Shown: positions 8,246-15,597 of the stretch, piece by piece | How the letters are laid out: each line of letters begins with the position of its first letter | Numbering within the stretch: the first letter of the stretch is position 1 | Source of the DNA: an uncultured bacterium | GTDB lineage: Bacteria > Bacillota > Clostridia > Oscillospirales > Acutalibacteraceae | DNA length: 15,871 bases | Direction: 5' to 3' | NCBI GenBank assembly: GCA_934875675.1 | Contig: CAKXIK010000057.1 | Location: 1-15,871, forward strand | The notes under the pieces: model-generated | The model's database searches: none | What the model saw: the letters and a program-made list of their open reading frames with translations, nothing else | Told to the model about the DNA's origin: nothing | Program-made: the position numbers and the translations under genes

Positions 8246-9421
8246 TTAAACCTCACCGGTAAAGCTGGTATCCACCGTCATCACTGCATAACAACGGTCA
8301 TCCGTCTCACGGATTCTGCGTTCAATTTCTTCCTCCAAACCAATGCGCTTTTCATAAAGCCCATATGGCATGAGTAAATCAAAAATTAAATTGGTATGGC
8401 TCGGTCCATCCACAATACGGAAATCATGAAAAGAAAGCTGCGGATCAATTTCTTCAATAATTTTCTCCACCATGTGGTGCAATTCCACAACTCGTTCGTT
8501 ATTTGTTTCTACCGGATCCATATGAATGACGGTGTGCACATTCAGTTCCCGTTCCAAATCCCGCTCAATGGTATCGATTAAATCATGGCTCTTCATAATA
8601 TCTTCACTTGCAGAAACCTCTGCGTGAAGCGACGCCAGCCAACGGTTGGGACCGTAATTATGCACGAGAAGGTCATGCATTCCGATGATCCCGTCATAAG
8701 AGATCACTTTTTCCCGAATGCTTCGCACCAAATCGGCGTCCGGAGCCTGCCCAAGCAACGGGCCAAGCGTATCCTTCAGCGTCTTAATACCCGCAATAAA
8801 GACAAACACTGCCACTACCGCACCCATATATCCGTCCACATTCAGATGGAACAACTGAAACACCACCACAGAAAGCAAAACGCCTCCGGTTGCCGCCACA
8901 TCGGAAATGCTGTCTGTCATCGCCGCCATCAAAGAGGTTGAGCCAATCTGCTTTCCAACCGAACGGTAAAAAATCCCCATGAACAGCTTGACAGCCATCG
9001 ACGATGCCAGAATAATCATGGCTGCTACACCGCTTTGCATTTCTTCCGGCTCAAAAATCTTGGTAACGGAACTGCTGAACAGCTCAAATCCCACCATCAG
9101 AATAACAAATGCGATTACGACTCCCGAAATATATTCAATACGCCCGTGGCCAAACGGATGCTCTTTATCTGCCGGCTTGCTCGACATTTTGAAGCCGACC
9201 ACCGTCACCACGGAGGAACCTGCATCGGAAAGGTTGTTGAATGCATCCGCAGTAATTGCGATCGATTTCGCAACCGTGCCAACAATCAGCTTGGCTGCAA
9301 ACAACAGCAGATTGCAACAGATGCCAACCACACCTGCAAACGCACCGCAGCGCTCACGCACACGCGGGTTTTCCGGATGATCTGCTCCCGGCACCACGCG
9401 GCAAAGCCAATTTTTCTTCAT
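8246..9421 (-). CDS. Cation diffusion facilitator exporter, probably Mn2+ type
   Basis: 391 aa. Six membrane helices plus a cytoplasmic C-terminal domain, typical of the CDF family of proton-coupled divalent metal exporters. Family marks include KSIAITADAFNNLSDAGSS in TM2 and HPFGHGRIEY (residues 88-97). The transport site is NxxxD on TM2 (Asn62, Asp66) and DxxxD on TM5 (Asp170, Asp174). Zinc exporters normally have histidines here, while NxxxD/DxxxD is the pattern of manganese exporters such as MntE/MneP, so Mn2+ is the favoured substrate by inference. It is longer than FieF (about 300 aa) because of an extended C-terminus ending in DTSFTGEV. GCGAAAGGA lies 10 nt before the ATG at 9421; an in-frame start at 9448 is less likely. 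First gene of a pair with the histidine kinase. Confidence 0.9.
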   Translation of the reverse strand: MKKNWLCRVVPGADHPENPRVRERCGAFAGVVGICCNLLLFAAKLIVGTVAKSIAITADAFNNLSDAGSSVVTVVGFKMSSKPADKEHPFGHGRIEYISGVVIAFVILMVGFELFSSSVTKIFEPEEMQSGVAAMIILASSMAVKLFMGIFYRSVGKQIGSTSLMAAMTDSISDVAATGGVLLSVVVFQLFHLNVDGYMGAVVAVFVFIAGIKTLKDTLGPLLGQAPDADLVRSIREKVISYDGIIGMHDLLVHNYGPNRWLASLHAEVSASEDIMKSHDLIDTIERDLERELNVHTVIHMDPVETNNERVVELHHMVEKIIEEIDPQLSFHDFRIVDGPSHTNLIFDLLMPYGLYEKRIGLEEEIERRIRETDDRCYAVMTVDTSFTGEV

Positions 9422-9500
9422 AATGAATCGTTCCTTTCGCAAAAACAATCACCTGCAAAGAAAACCTGCATTGTATTTTCATGCTTTTGCTTATTTATTC

Positions 9501-9529
9501 AGTATAGCACATTTTACAAGCTATGTAAA
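9501..9529 (-). promoter_or_regulatory. Sigma-A type promoter of the CDF-kinase operon
   Basis: Read on the minus strand: -35 TTTACA (9529-9524), a 17-bp spacer, and -10 TATACT (9506-9501). Both hexamers are close to consensus and the spacing is optimal. The expected start of transcription is about 75 nt before the CDF start codon. Confidence 0.75.
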
Positions 9530-9530
9530 A
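9512..9530. promoter_or_regulatory. Operator-like dyad over the -35 of the CDF promoter
   Basis: TTTTACAAGCTATGTAAAA is a perfect 7-bp inverted repeat with a 5-bp centre that covers the -35 hexamer and part of the spacer. A repressor bound here would block RNA polymerase. The TACA/TGTA half-sites recall CopY/BlaI-type operators, but the 5-bp gap differs from the 2-bp gap of cop boxes, and it does not match the MntR, Fur or Zur consensus. The regulator is unknown. Confidence 0.5.
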
Positions 9531-9694
9531 CGGGAATTCTGACGACAAAACTGAAAAATACTCCATTTTTTATAATAATATAAATCTCTTGTAAAGCAGA
9601 AGGCAAAATCTTTGCAAATACCGATTCATTATAGCGCCTTCCTTGATTTTTATGCTGCATTTCAGTTAAGATTCATATTATCTGCAAAACTGTA
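9531..9694. other. AT-rich intergenic stretch between the CDF promoter and the glyS terminator
   Basis: No gene seen. It contains an inverted repeat AGAAGGC/GCCTTCC-like (9599-9604 with 9636-9641), a small dyad GCAAAATCTTTGC, and a TATAAT-like box on the minus strand inside the repeat. None could be tied to a known element, and no yybP-ykoY manganese riboswitch motif was recognised. Confidence 0.4.
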
Positions 9695-9729
9695 TAAAAG
9701 TAAAACTGCCCCACCAAACGGCAGGGCAG
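9695..9729 (-). terminator. Intrinsic terminator of glyS
   Basis: Downstream of the glyS stop on the minus strand, CTGCCC and GGGCAG (9724-9729 with 9706-9711) pair around a 12-nt loop and are followed by TTTTACTTTTA. It lies about 22 nt past the stop codon and separates glyS from the CDF promoter. Confidence 0.75.
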
Positions 9730-9751
9730 CGAATCAACCAGCGGCTACAGA

Positions 9752-11152
9752 TCAGAATTCCAGCTTCTTCTGAAGATACGCGGTAAGTTCTTCAATCTTA
9801 ACGCGCTCCTGAGCCATGGTGTCACGGTCGCGAATGGTAACGCAGCCATCCGTCTCGCTCTCAAAGTCATAAGTCAGGCAGAACGGTGTGCCGATTTCAT
9901 CCTGACGGCGATAACGCTTGCCAATGGAACCTGCATCGTCGTAATCCACCATAAAGTTCTTTGCAAGCTGCTCGTAAACCTTGTGTGCACCTTCGCCAAG
10001 CTTTTTGGAAAGCGGCAAAACCGCTGCCTTAAACGGAGCGAGTGCCGGATGCAGATGCATCACAACGCGCACATCCTCTTTGCCGTCTGCGCCGACGTTC
10101 TCTTCATCATATGCATCACAGAGGAATGCAAGAACCACGCGGTCGCAGCCAAGCGACGGCTCGATTACATACGGAATATAGCGCTCGTTCGTCTCCGGGT
10201 CAAAGTATTCCAGCGATTTACCGGAAGCCTCCTGATGACGGCCAAGGTCATAATTGGTGCGGTCGGCAATGCCCCAAAGCTCGCCCCAATCAGTGAATGG
10301 AAATGCAAATTCAATATCGGTAGTTGCGCGGCTGTAAAAAGCCAGTTCCGCTGGCTCGTGATCGCGCAGACGCAGATGATCCTGCTGGATACCGAGCGAA
10401 TACAGCCAGTTGGCACAAAAGTCCTTCCAATACGCAAACCAATCAAGGTCAGTGCCGGGCTTGCAGAAAAATTCGCATTCCATCTGCTCAAATTCACGTG
10501 TGCGGAAGGTGAAGTTACCGGGGGTGATTTCATTGCGGAATGCCTTACCAACCTGGCAAACACCAAAGGGCAGTTTTTTACGGGTGGTGCGTTGAATATT
10601 TGCAAAGTTAACAAAAATACCCTGTGCCGTTTCCGGGCGCAGATAGCACACCGAAGAGGAATCCTCCGTAACGCCGATGGAGGTTTTGAACATCAGATTA
10701 AATTTGCGAATCGGCGTGAAATCATGTTTGCCGCAAATCGGGCAGACAACCTCACTGTGCTCCGCAATATAAGCATCCATCTGGTCAAAATCCATGCCCT
10801 CCACATCAACCTCATGTCCGCCGGGAGCTGCTTCAATCAGCTTATCGGCGCGGTTGCGGGAATGGCAAGCGCGGCAATCCACGAGCGGATCGCTGAAATT
10901 GCCCACATGACCGGTTGTCACCCATGTTTGCGGGTTCATCAGAATTGCAGCATCAAGTCCCACATTATATGGACTTTCCTGCACAAATTTATGCCACCAT
11001 GCACGCTTGACGTTATTTTTCAGCTCCACGCCGAGCGGTCCGTAGTCCCACGTATTTGAAAGTCCGCCGTAAATTTCAGATCCGGCGTAAACAAATCCGC
11101 GATTTTTACAGAGAGCAACAATTTTGTCCATGGTTTTTTCTTCTTTTTTCAC
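9752..11152 (-). CDS. glyS: Glycyl-tRNA synthetase, single-chain alpha2 type
   Basis: 467 aa, class II aminoacyl-tRNA synthetase that charges tRNA-Gly in the cytoplasm. It is the eukaryote/archaeal-like homodimeric form used by many Firmicutes, not the alpha2-beta2 GlyQ/GlyS form. The start region has YAGSEIYGGLSNTWDYGP (residues 22-39). Four cysteines form a zinc ribbon insertion (Cys93, Cys96, Cys137, Cys140). Motif 2 is FRNEITPGNFTFRTREFEQ (Arg206) and motif 3 is EPSLGCDRVVLAFL (Arg338). The C-terminal anticodon-binding domain starts near LHPALAPFKAAVLPL. The GTG at 11152 gives MKKEEKTMDKIVAL and has AAAGGA 11 nt upstream. A longer reading to 11215 would place that ribosome site inside the gene, and an ATG at 11131 lacks a clear site. 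Confidence 0.95.
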   Translation of the reverse strand: MKKEEKTMDKIVALCKNRGFVYAGSEIYGGLSNTWDYGPLGVELKNNVKRAWWHKFVQESPYNVGLDAAILMNPQTWVTTGHVGNFSDPLVDCRACHSRNRADKLIEAAPGGHEVDVEGMDFDQMDAYIAEHSEVVCPICGKHDFTPIRKFNLMFKTSIGVTEDSSSVCYLRPETAQGIFVNFANIQRTTRKKLPFGVCQVGKAFRNEITPGNFTFRTREFEQMECEFFCKPGTDLDWFAYWKDFCANWLYSLGIQQDHLRLRDHEPAELAFYSRATTDIEFAFPFTDWGELWGIADRTNYDLGRHQEASGKSLEYFDPETNERYIPYVIEPSLGCDRVVLAFLCDAYDEENVGADGKEDVRVVMHLHPALAPFKAAVLPLSKKLGEGAHKVYEQLAKNFMVDYDDAGSIGKRYRRQDEIGTPFCLTYDFESETDGCVTIRDRDTMAQERVKIEELTAYLQKKLEF

Positions 11153-11231
11153 GGGAAAACCCATCCTTTCAGTCCCGGTGCGGTCATCGGCCGGTGTGCC
11201 GCGTTTTTTCTGCATCGGGTTTATCTGTATC

Positions 11232-11261
11232 AGTTTAATCCCTGCCGGGCAGGATTGTCAA
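11232..11261 (-). promoter_or_regulatory. glyS promoter with a 13-bp palindrome in the spacer
   Basis: On the minus strand a consensus -35 TTGACA (11261-11256) is followed after 18 bp by TAAACT (11237-11232), or after 17 bp by TTAAAC. The spacer contains the perfect palindrome CCTGCCGGGCAGG (11241-11253), with AATC/GATT flanks extending the symmetry. A palindrome between -35 and -10 suits repressor control. It is too far upstream to form part of the mRNA. Confidence 0.6.
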
Positions 11262-11324
11262 GACTAACTGCGCTTTTTGTTAATTCTCTGAAGAAAATCG
11301 TGTTTTTTCGCATTCCTTGCACCG

Positions 11325-11369
11325 AAAAAGACCGCCGCACCCGTTTTTAAAACCGGTACGACAGTCTTT
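11325..11369 (-). terminator. Orphan minus-strand terminator-like hairpin
   Basis: On the minus strand AAAGACTG (11369-11362) pairs with CGGTCTTT (11334-11327), and the interior arms also pair with few mismatches, giving a stem of about 17 bp. The second arm ends directly in TTTTT. No coding gene lies upstream on this strand, and the glyS promoter lies downstream of it. It may end a short unannotated transcript or block antisense transcription from the ldh promoter region. Confidence 0.6.
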
Positions 11370-11444
11370 GGGCACGCAACTGCACCACCGTTGTAAAATC
11401 CAAATTTCTTTATCCTGCATTATATGGCTGCGTCGCAATTTTAC

Positions 11445-11473
11445 TTGCATCCTGTGGACGCTCGGAATATAAT
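11445..11473 (+). promoter_or_regulatory. ldh promoter
   Basis: TTGCAT (11445-11450), a 17-bp spacer and TATAAT (11468-11473). The -10 is perfect and the -35 matches 4 of 6. Transcription should start near 11480. No complete Rex operator (TTGTTAA-type palindrome) was seen around it; only a TTGTTAA half-site at 11277-11283, far upstream. Confidence 0.8.
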
Positions 11474-11479
11474 GGAAGC

Positions 11480-11605
11480 AGCGAATAATTGCAGACGAAA
11501 GGGCAAAACTGAAACCGTGCAGTCTGCGGCTGAAATCGCGAAGCTAAAATATAACAGCTTTGATCCCGGATTTGGAAGGGTGATTCTGCGAAAGGTGCTG
11601 AAAAA
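11480..11605 (+). promoter_or_regulatory. ldh 5' untranslated leader, potentially structured
   Basis: About 125 nt between the predicted start site and the ldh ATG. Possible helices are GCAGAC/GTCTGC (11491-11496 with 11522-11527) and AAGCT/AGCTT (11541-11545 with 11556-11560), then CCC/GGG pairing near 11565-11580 shortly before the AAAGG ribosome site (11591-11595). No known riboswitch class fits well. A leader of this length is more than translation needs. Confidence 0.35.
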
Positions 11606-12556
11606 ATGACAACAGACAAAAGAAAAGTGGTCTTAATAGGTTGCGGCATGGTGGGTATGAGCTATGCCTATGCGTTGCTGAATCAAAATGTGTGCGACGA
11701 GCTGGTTCTGATTGACGTTGACAAAAAGCGTGCTGAAGGAGAGGCAATGGACTTGAACCATGGACTTGCTTTCAGCGGCAGTAATATGAAAATTATGGCG
11801 GGCGATTACAAGGATTGCAGTGATGCTGATATTGTGACCATCTGCGCCGGCGTGGCACAAAAGCCGGGCGAAACACGCCTTGACCTTTTGCAGCGCAACA
11901 CTGCTGTGTTCAAAAGCATTATTGACCCCGTTGCAGAAAGCGGATTCAACGGTATCTTTCTCGTTGCGACAAACCCGGTGGACGTCATGACACGCATCAC
12001 CTGTGCGCTTTCCGGATTTAATCCCCGGCGCGTTCTTGGCACCGGAACCGCACTGGACACTGCCCGCCTGCGCTATTTGCTGGGCGACTATTTCGGCGTT
12101 GACCCGCGCAATATGCACGCCTATGTGATGGGTGAGCACGGCGACACCGAATTTGTTCCGTGGAGCCAGGCGATGCTTGCCACCAAACCGGTTGAGGAAA
12201 TTTGTCGTGAATCTGACGGGAAGTACTGCGTGGATGATCTGCAGAAAATTACTGAAGAGGTCCGTACCGCTGCTTACAAAATTATTGAAGCCAAACGTGC
12301 CACCTATTACGGTATCGGCATGGCTCTCACGCGCATCACGCGTGCAATTTTCGGCAACGAAAACAGCGTGCTCACTGTCAGTGCAAAACTGCGCGGAGAA
12401 TACGGTCAAAAAGATGTCTACGTTGGTGTGCCCTGCATCGTAAATCGCAATGGTGTTCAGCGCGTTCTGGAACTTAAATTGACCGAGGACGAGCAAAAAA
12501 GGTTTGCTGCCTCGTGCAAAGCAATGGATGAAAGCTACAGTGGTATTCAGCTCTAA
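11606..12556 (+). CDS. ldh: L-lactate dehydrogenase, NAD-dependent
   Basis: 316 aa, cytoplasmic. Interconverts pyruvate + NADH and L-lactate + NAD+ at the end of fermentative glycolysis. Rossmann motif GCGMVG (residues 12-17) with Asp37 at the end of the second strand indicates NAD over NADP. The active-site loop reads AQKPGETR, with Gln85 at the residue that separates lactate (Gln) from malate (Arg) dehydrogenases, plus Arg91. Asp151 and Arg154 (DTARLR) and catalytic His178 (GEHGD) are present. Length is normal for the family. AAAGG lies 10 nt before the ATG. Transcribed alone from its own promoter, with a strong terminator 15 nt past the stop. Confidence 0.96.
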   Translation: MTTDKRKVVLIGCGMVGMSYAYALLNQNVCDELVLIDVDKKRAEGEAMDLNHGLAFSGSNMKIMAGDYKDCSDADIVTICAGVAQKPGETRLDLLQRNTAVFKSIIDPVAESGFNGIFLVATNPVDVMTRITCALSGFNPRRVLGTGTALDTARLRYLLGDYFGVDPRNMHAYVMGEHGDTEFVPWSQAMLATKPVEEICRESDGKYCVDDLQKITEEVRTAAYKIIEAKRATYYGIGMALTRITRAIFGNENSVLTVSAKLRGEYGQKDVYVGVPCIVNRNGVQRVLELKLTEDEQKRFAASCKAMDESYSGIQL

Positions 12557-12570
12557 TAAAAATTATTAAT

Positions 12571-12620
12571 AAACAAAACAATCCGGTCACTTCAAAATGA
12601 TGACCGGATTGTTTTGTTTT
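12571..12620. terminator. Bidirectional terminator between ldh and the hybrid kinase
   Basis: A perfect 19-bp stem (12571-12589 with 12601-12619) with an 11-nt loop. The outer stem is A/T-only and the inner part GC-rich, so each strand carries a T-rich tail. It begins 15 nt after the ldh stop and reaches within 3 nt of the stop codon of the convergent kinase gene. Confidence 0.92.
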
Positions 12621-12621
12621 T

Positions 12622-15420
12622 CTAATGCCATAAACTGCATTTGATTTGTTCTTCCAGTGTGTTGCAAAGAGTTGCAGCATTGACCGGTTTACAAAGTTGA
12701 CAGTTCATCCCCGCATCGAGACAGTTCTGTACGTCGTCGTATGCATTTGCTGTCATGGCAATAATCGGTATGTTCTTTGCATCCTCCCGCTTAAGCGACC
12801 GGATTTGACGGGCAGCTTCTAAGCCATTCATAATCGGCATACGCATATCCATTAATATTGCATCAAAATAATATTCTTCCGATTGAGAAAAATGCTCCAC
12901 ACCGTCCTGCCCATTTGTATCGCATTCCACAGCACATTCCTGCCGTTTCAGTATCGCTGTGACAATCTGCGTATTAATTGCATCATCCTCGCAGAGCAGA
13001 ACTCTTTTGCCTTGCAGCATATACGGCGTTGGTTCTTTTTCAGCTTTCTTCCATGCAAGAACTTTTACTTGCTGACATTCCAGCGTGAGTACCGCTTTAG
13101 TACCTTTACCCAACTGGCTCTCCACAGAAATGGTTCCTCCCATTAAGTCCACCAAATTTTTTACGATGGACAGCCCCAGACCCGTGCCGCCATATGCCAA
13201 AGAGCCCGCCCTCTGCTCCTGCTCAAAGGGCACAAACAGCTTGGGCATAAATTCCGGACTGATGCCTTCTCCGGTATCTTCCACAACAAATTTACACCGA
13301 ACCAGCGAAGGCCGCACTTCCGAAATTTCTGTGCTAAAAACAACGATTCCGCCCGCCGGCGTAAATTTTACAGCATTAGACAGCAAGTTCATCAGAACTC
13401 TTTGCATATGTACACGATCCACCAGCAGCGTTTGCTGCAAATCGCCAGTCTTTCTGAGACGAAACGCAACCTTCTTTTTTTCCGCCACCGGAAAAATCAT
13501 ATCGGTAACGACCAAAATCAGATGATTGACTAAAACCGGTTCCAAATGCAATTCCGTTCGCTTATTTTCTATTTTATTCATATCCAGCGTATCATTAATC
13601 AAGTCCAGCAGAAATCGACCGGTCTCCCCAATCTGGCGCAAATTTTTCTTGAGCTGCAATGTCATGGGCTCTTTGAAGGAGAGTTCCAGTAAACCAAGGA
13701 TTGCGTTCATCGGCGTACGCATATCGTGACTCATTCGTGATAGAAACTCCGATTTGGCGCGGCTCGCAGCCTCCAGCTCCTTATTGATCTGCTCCAACTT
13801 TCTTGCCTGTTTCACGCGAAATCTCCACCGTGAAAGCAACAATACAACCGAAACAAGCAGCAGACAAATAAAAACAAGAATGACAGCGAACCACTCTGGC
13901 TTCTGCTGAATAAACATCCGGACAGAAAATGTTTGGGGACTGCGAACGTTGTTTTGCAATACGATCTGGCTACGTTCGGCATCCGATACCAATAAAATAG
14001 ATTTGTTTAAAACAGAATCCAGCAACTCGGAGTTTTCTTCTGCAATTCCAAAGCACACCGGGACACTGCAGGAAAGTGTTGAAAACACCGTGAGCGTATC
14101 GGAAGAACAAAGCAAACCGGTAGCTTGAATCTGCATCGCATTTGCGAGCATCAGATCAGCAGTTTTATTTTCCACCATATCGATGCATTGCTCGACACTG
14201 TCTGTCGTACAAATGACCCAATTGGAAAAATGGCTCTCTATATATCGCTGTGTACTGACGAAGGAACTTGGAATTGCAATTTTTAAGGAGCTGTTTTTAC
14301 TCGGATAATCTGCACTTCTTCCCACAACGGCAAATTCTTCATTATAATAGGAATTGCTGAACCGCAGATGATATTCCTTCTCCAACTGCGATTCACTGTA
14401 GACACCTGCAATTAGATCTGCCTGTCCGTTCCGCATCATATCCCAGGATTCCTTCAGCGAATCTGTTTTAATAAATTCCAATGTCAACCCTGATTTTTTT
14501 GCAATTAATTGTAAAAGATCTGTGTTAATTCCTTCATAACGGCGCGTTTGTGAATTGTACCATTCAAACGGATAATTGTGCGAATCACAAACCACACGAA
14601 GCGGTTTACTGGTTTTGATGTAATCCGTTTCTTCCTTAGTGAAGCTTTGCGGAATCAGGGATGCCTGTCCGTAATATTTTTCAACCAACTGTGCTGTAAA
14701 ATAAGGATCCTCCAAATTAATCTGGTAAAGTGCATGGTTCAACTTGTCCATAAGCGCTTGTCCGTCGGTATGGGTGACAAAATAGGCGGGCATATAGTCA
14801 AATCGAAGCAAAACCTTTTGACCGCTTCCTATATTGAGATTTCCATGCACAATTGCGTCCACCTGGCCTTGTTCGAGCGCTTTTAAAAGCTGTGTTCCTG
14901 TATCATAATATATTGGTTTGCACACAAGCTCATGATCCGTGCAATATTCTTCAAAGAGGTCATTCAGATAGTTTCCAGAAATCATACCAACCGTAATTCC
15001 CTGCAGCGAATCAACATCATCATAATAAAGCGTCTGGTTACTTTCTGCAGTCAACAGTGCCGCGTAATCGGTACAACAGGCCGAGTCACTGAACAAAAAT
15101 TTCTGCTCCCGCTCTGCTGTCCGTTCTGCCGGAAACAATAAATCAATTTTTCCGCTGCGCAGCCATTCGATACATTCATTCCACGTTCCATGAACATATT
15201 CATACTGCCAGCCTGTGTATTCAGCTATTTTCTCCAGATATTCCGCACCGTATCCTGAAACGTTTCCATTTCTGTCTGTCACTAAAAAATTATCAATATC
15301 AACACACCCAACACGCACCGTTGTTTGCGGCTCACGTTCCGCTGATACCGGAAAGGCCGAAGCAACCAACACGCACAAAAGGATCAAAAATCCCGCCAAA
15401 ACACTCCGAATCCTTTTCAC
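12622..15420 (-). CDS. Hybrid sensor histidine kinase with two tandem SBP_bac_3 sensor domains
   Basis: 932 aa. A signal/anchor sequence (residues 1-27) ends in a VSA site. Two extracellular solute-binding (family 3, PBPb) domains follow: about 34-252 and 270-492. The second shows clear family marks (PFEWYN, YEGINTDLLQLIAKKSGL). One TM helix lies at about 510-530, then a short coiled coil. HisKA has His565 (MSHDMRTPMN), HATPase has NLLSNAVKFTP, DTGEGIS (Asp715) and GGTGLGLSIV (744-753). The receiver has EDD, phospho-acceptor Asp858 (LMDMRMP), a switch Thr in MTANAY, and Lys911 (CKPVN). It likely senses an amino acid or similar small ligand, as BvgS-like kinases do. No output domain or separate regulator is adjacent. 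The GTG at 15420 has AGAAAGG 13 nt upstream; a TTG at 15432 sits too close to it. Confidence 0.9.
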   Translation of the reverse strand: MKRIRSVLAGFLILLCVLVASAFPVSAEREPQTTVRVGCVDIDNFLVTDRNGNVSGYGAEYLEKIAEYTGWQYEYVHGTWNECIEWLRSGKIDLLFPAERTAEREQKFLFSDSACCTDYAALLTAESNQTLYYDDVDSLQGITVGMISGNYLNDLFEEYCTDHELVCKPIYYDTGTQLLKALEQGQVDAIVHGNLNIGSGQKVLLRFDYMPAYFVTHTDGQALMDKLNHALYQINLEDPYFTAQLVEKYYGQASLIPQSFTKEETDYIKTSKPLRVVCDSHNYPFEWYNSQTRRYEGINTDLLQLIAKKSGLTLEFIKTDSLKESWDMMRNGQADLIAGVYSESQLEKEYHLRFSNSYYNEEFAVVGRSADYPSKNSSLKIAIPSSFVSTQRYIESHFSNWVICTTDSVEQCIDMVENKTADLMLANAMQIQATGLLCSSDTLTVFSTLSCSVPVCFGIAEENSELLDSVLNKSILLVSDAERSQIVLQNNVRSPQTFSVRMFIQQKPEWFAVILVFICLLLVSVVLLLSRWRFRVKQARKLEQINKELEAASRAKSEFLSRMSHDMRTPMNAILGLLELSFKEPMTLQLKKNLRQIGETGRFLLDLINDTLDMNKIENKRTELHLEPVLVNHLILVVTDMIFPVAEKKKVAFRLRKTGDLQQTLLVDRVHMQRVLMNLLSNAVKFTPAGGIVVFSTEISEVRPSLVRCKFVVEDTGEGISPEFMPKLFVPFEQEQRAGSLAYGGTGLGLSIVKNLVDLMGGTISVESQLGKGTKAVLTLECQQVKVLAWKKAEKEPTPYMLQGKRVLLCEDDAINTQIVTAILKRQECAVECDTNGQDGVEHFSQSEEYYFDAILMDMRMPIMNGLEAARQIRSLKREDAKNIPIIAMTANAYDDVQNCLDAGMNCQLCKPVNAATLCNTLEEQIKCSLWH

Positions 15421-15597
15421 GTTGATAATCAAGCCTTTCTATCACATTTTTGCAACGGAACTGCTTTCAAACAAATAATAATCGAAATCATAAAGGCGCG
15501 TTGTAAAATGAGATTGCAATAGTAAAAAAAGATCCATAGAGATGAACCTATGGTAGAATTGAGTCACCACAACACCAATTCTGAAAGGATCATCACT
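15421..15597. other. Junction between the kinase promoter region and the IS30-type element
   Basis: 177 bases that must contain both the kinase promoter (minus) and the left end of the IS. A perfect hairpin CCATAG/CTATGG (15534-15539 with 15548-15553) lies just before the transposase ribosome site and probably belongs to the IS. TTTACA on the minus strand near 15500 followed at 18 bp by GATTAT is a weak kinase promoter candidate. The exact IS border and target duplication cannot be set without the other end. Confidence 0.45.

Noticed and set aside
9531..9694. Manganese (yybP-ykoY) riboswitch upstream of the CDF gene
   Set aside because: The predicted CDF transcript starts about 75 nt before the gene, and no conserved Mn-aptamer loop sequences were found in the leader or further upstream.
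9983..11059. 358-codon plus-strand reading frame opposite glyS
   Set aside because: Fully antisense to a gene with all synthetase motifs, and no ribosome site or family likeness.
11375..11400. GGTGGTGCAG on the minus strand upstream of a terminator hairpin, suggestive of a T-box for glyS
   Set aside because: The rest of the T-box core (ACCGCG) is missing, no specifier/AGTA stem could be laid out, and a consensus glyS promoter lies downstream of the hairpin.
11497..11545. Partial likeness of the ldh leader to a c-di-GMP-I riboswitch
   Set aside because: Only the GAAAGGGCAAA stretch agrees; the GACGCAAAGCC segment and tetraloop-receptor arrangement are absent.
11424..11609. 61-codon plus-strand reading frame that overlaps the ldh start by ATGA, as in translational coupling
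   Set aside because: It has no ribosome binding site, and the strong ldh promoter lies inside it, with the TATAAT overlapping its best internal ATG. The peptide resembles nothing I recognise. It is most likely leader sequence.
11633..12496. 287-codon minus-strand reading frame opposite ldh
   Set aside because: Antisense shadow of a clear dehydrogenase; no domain, no start signals.
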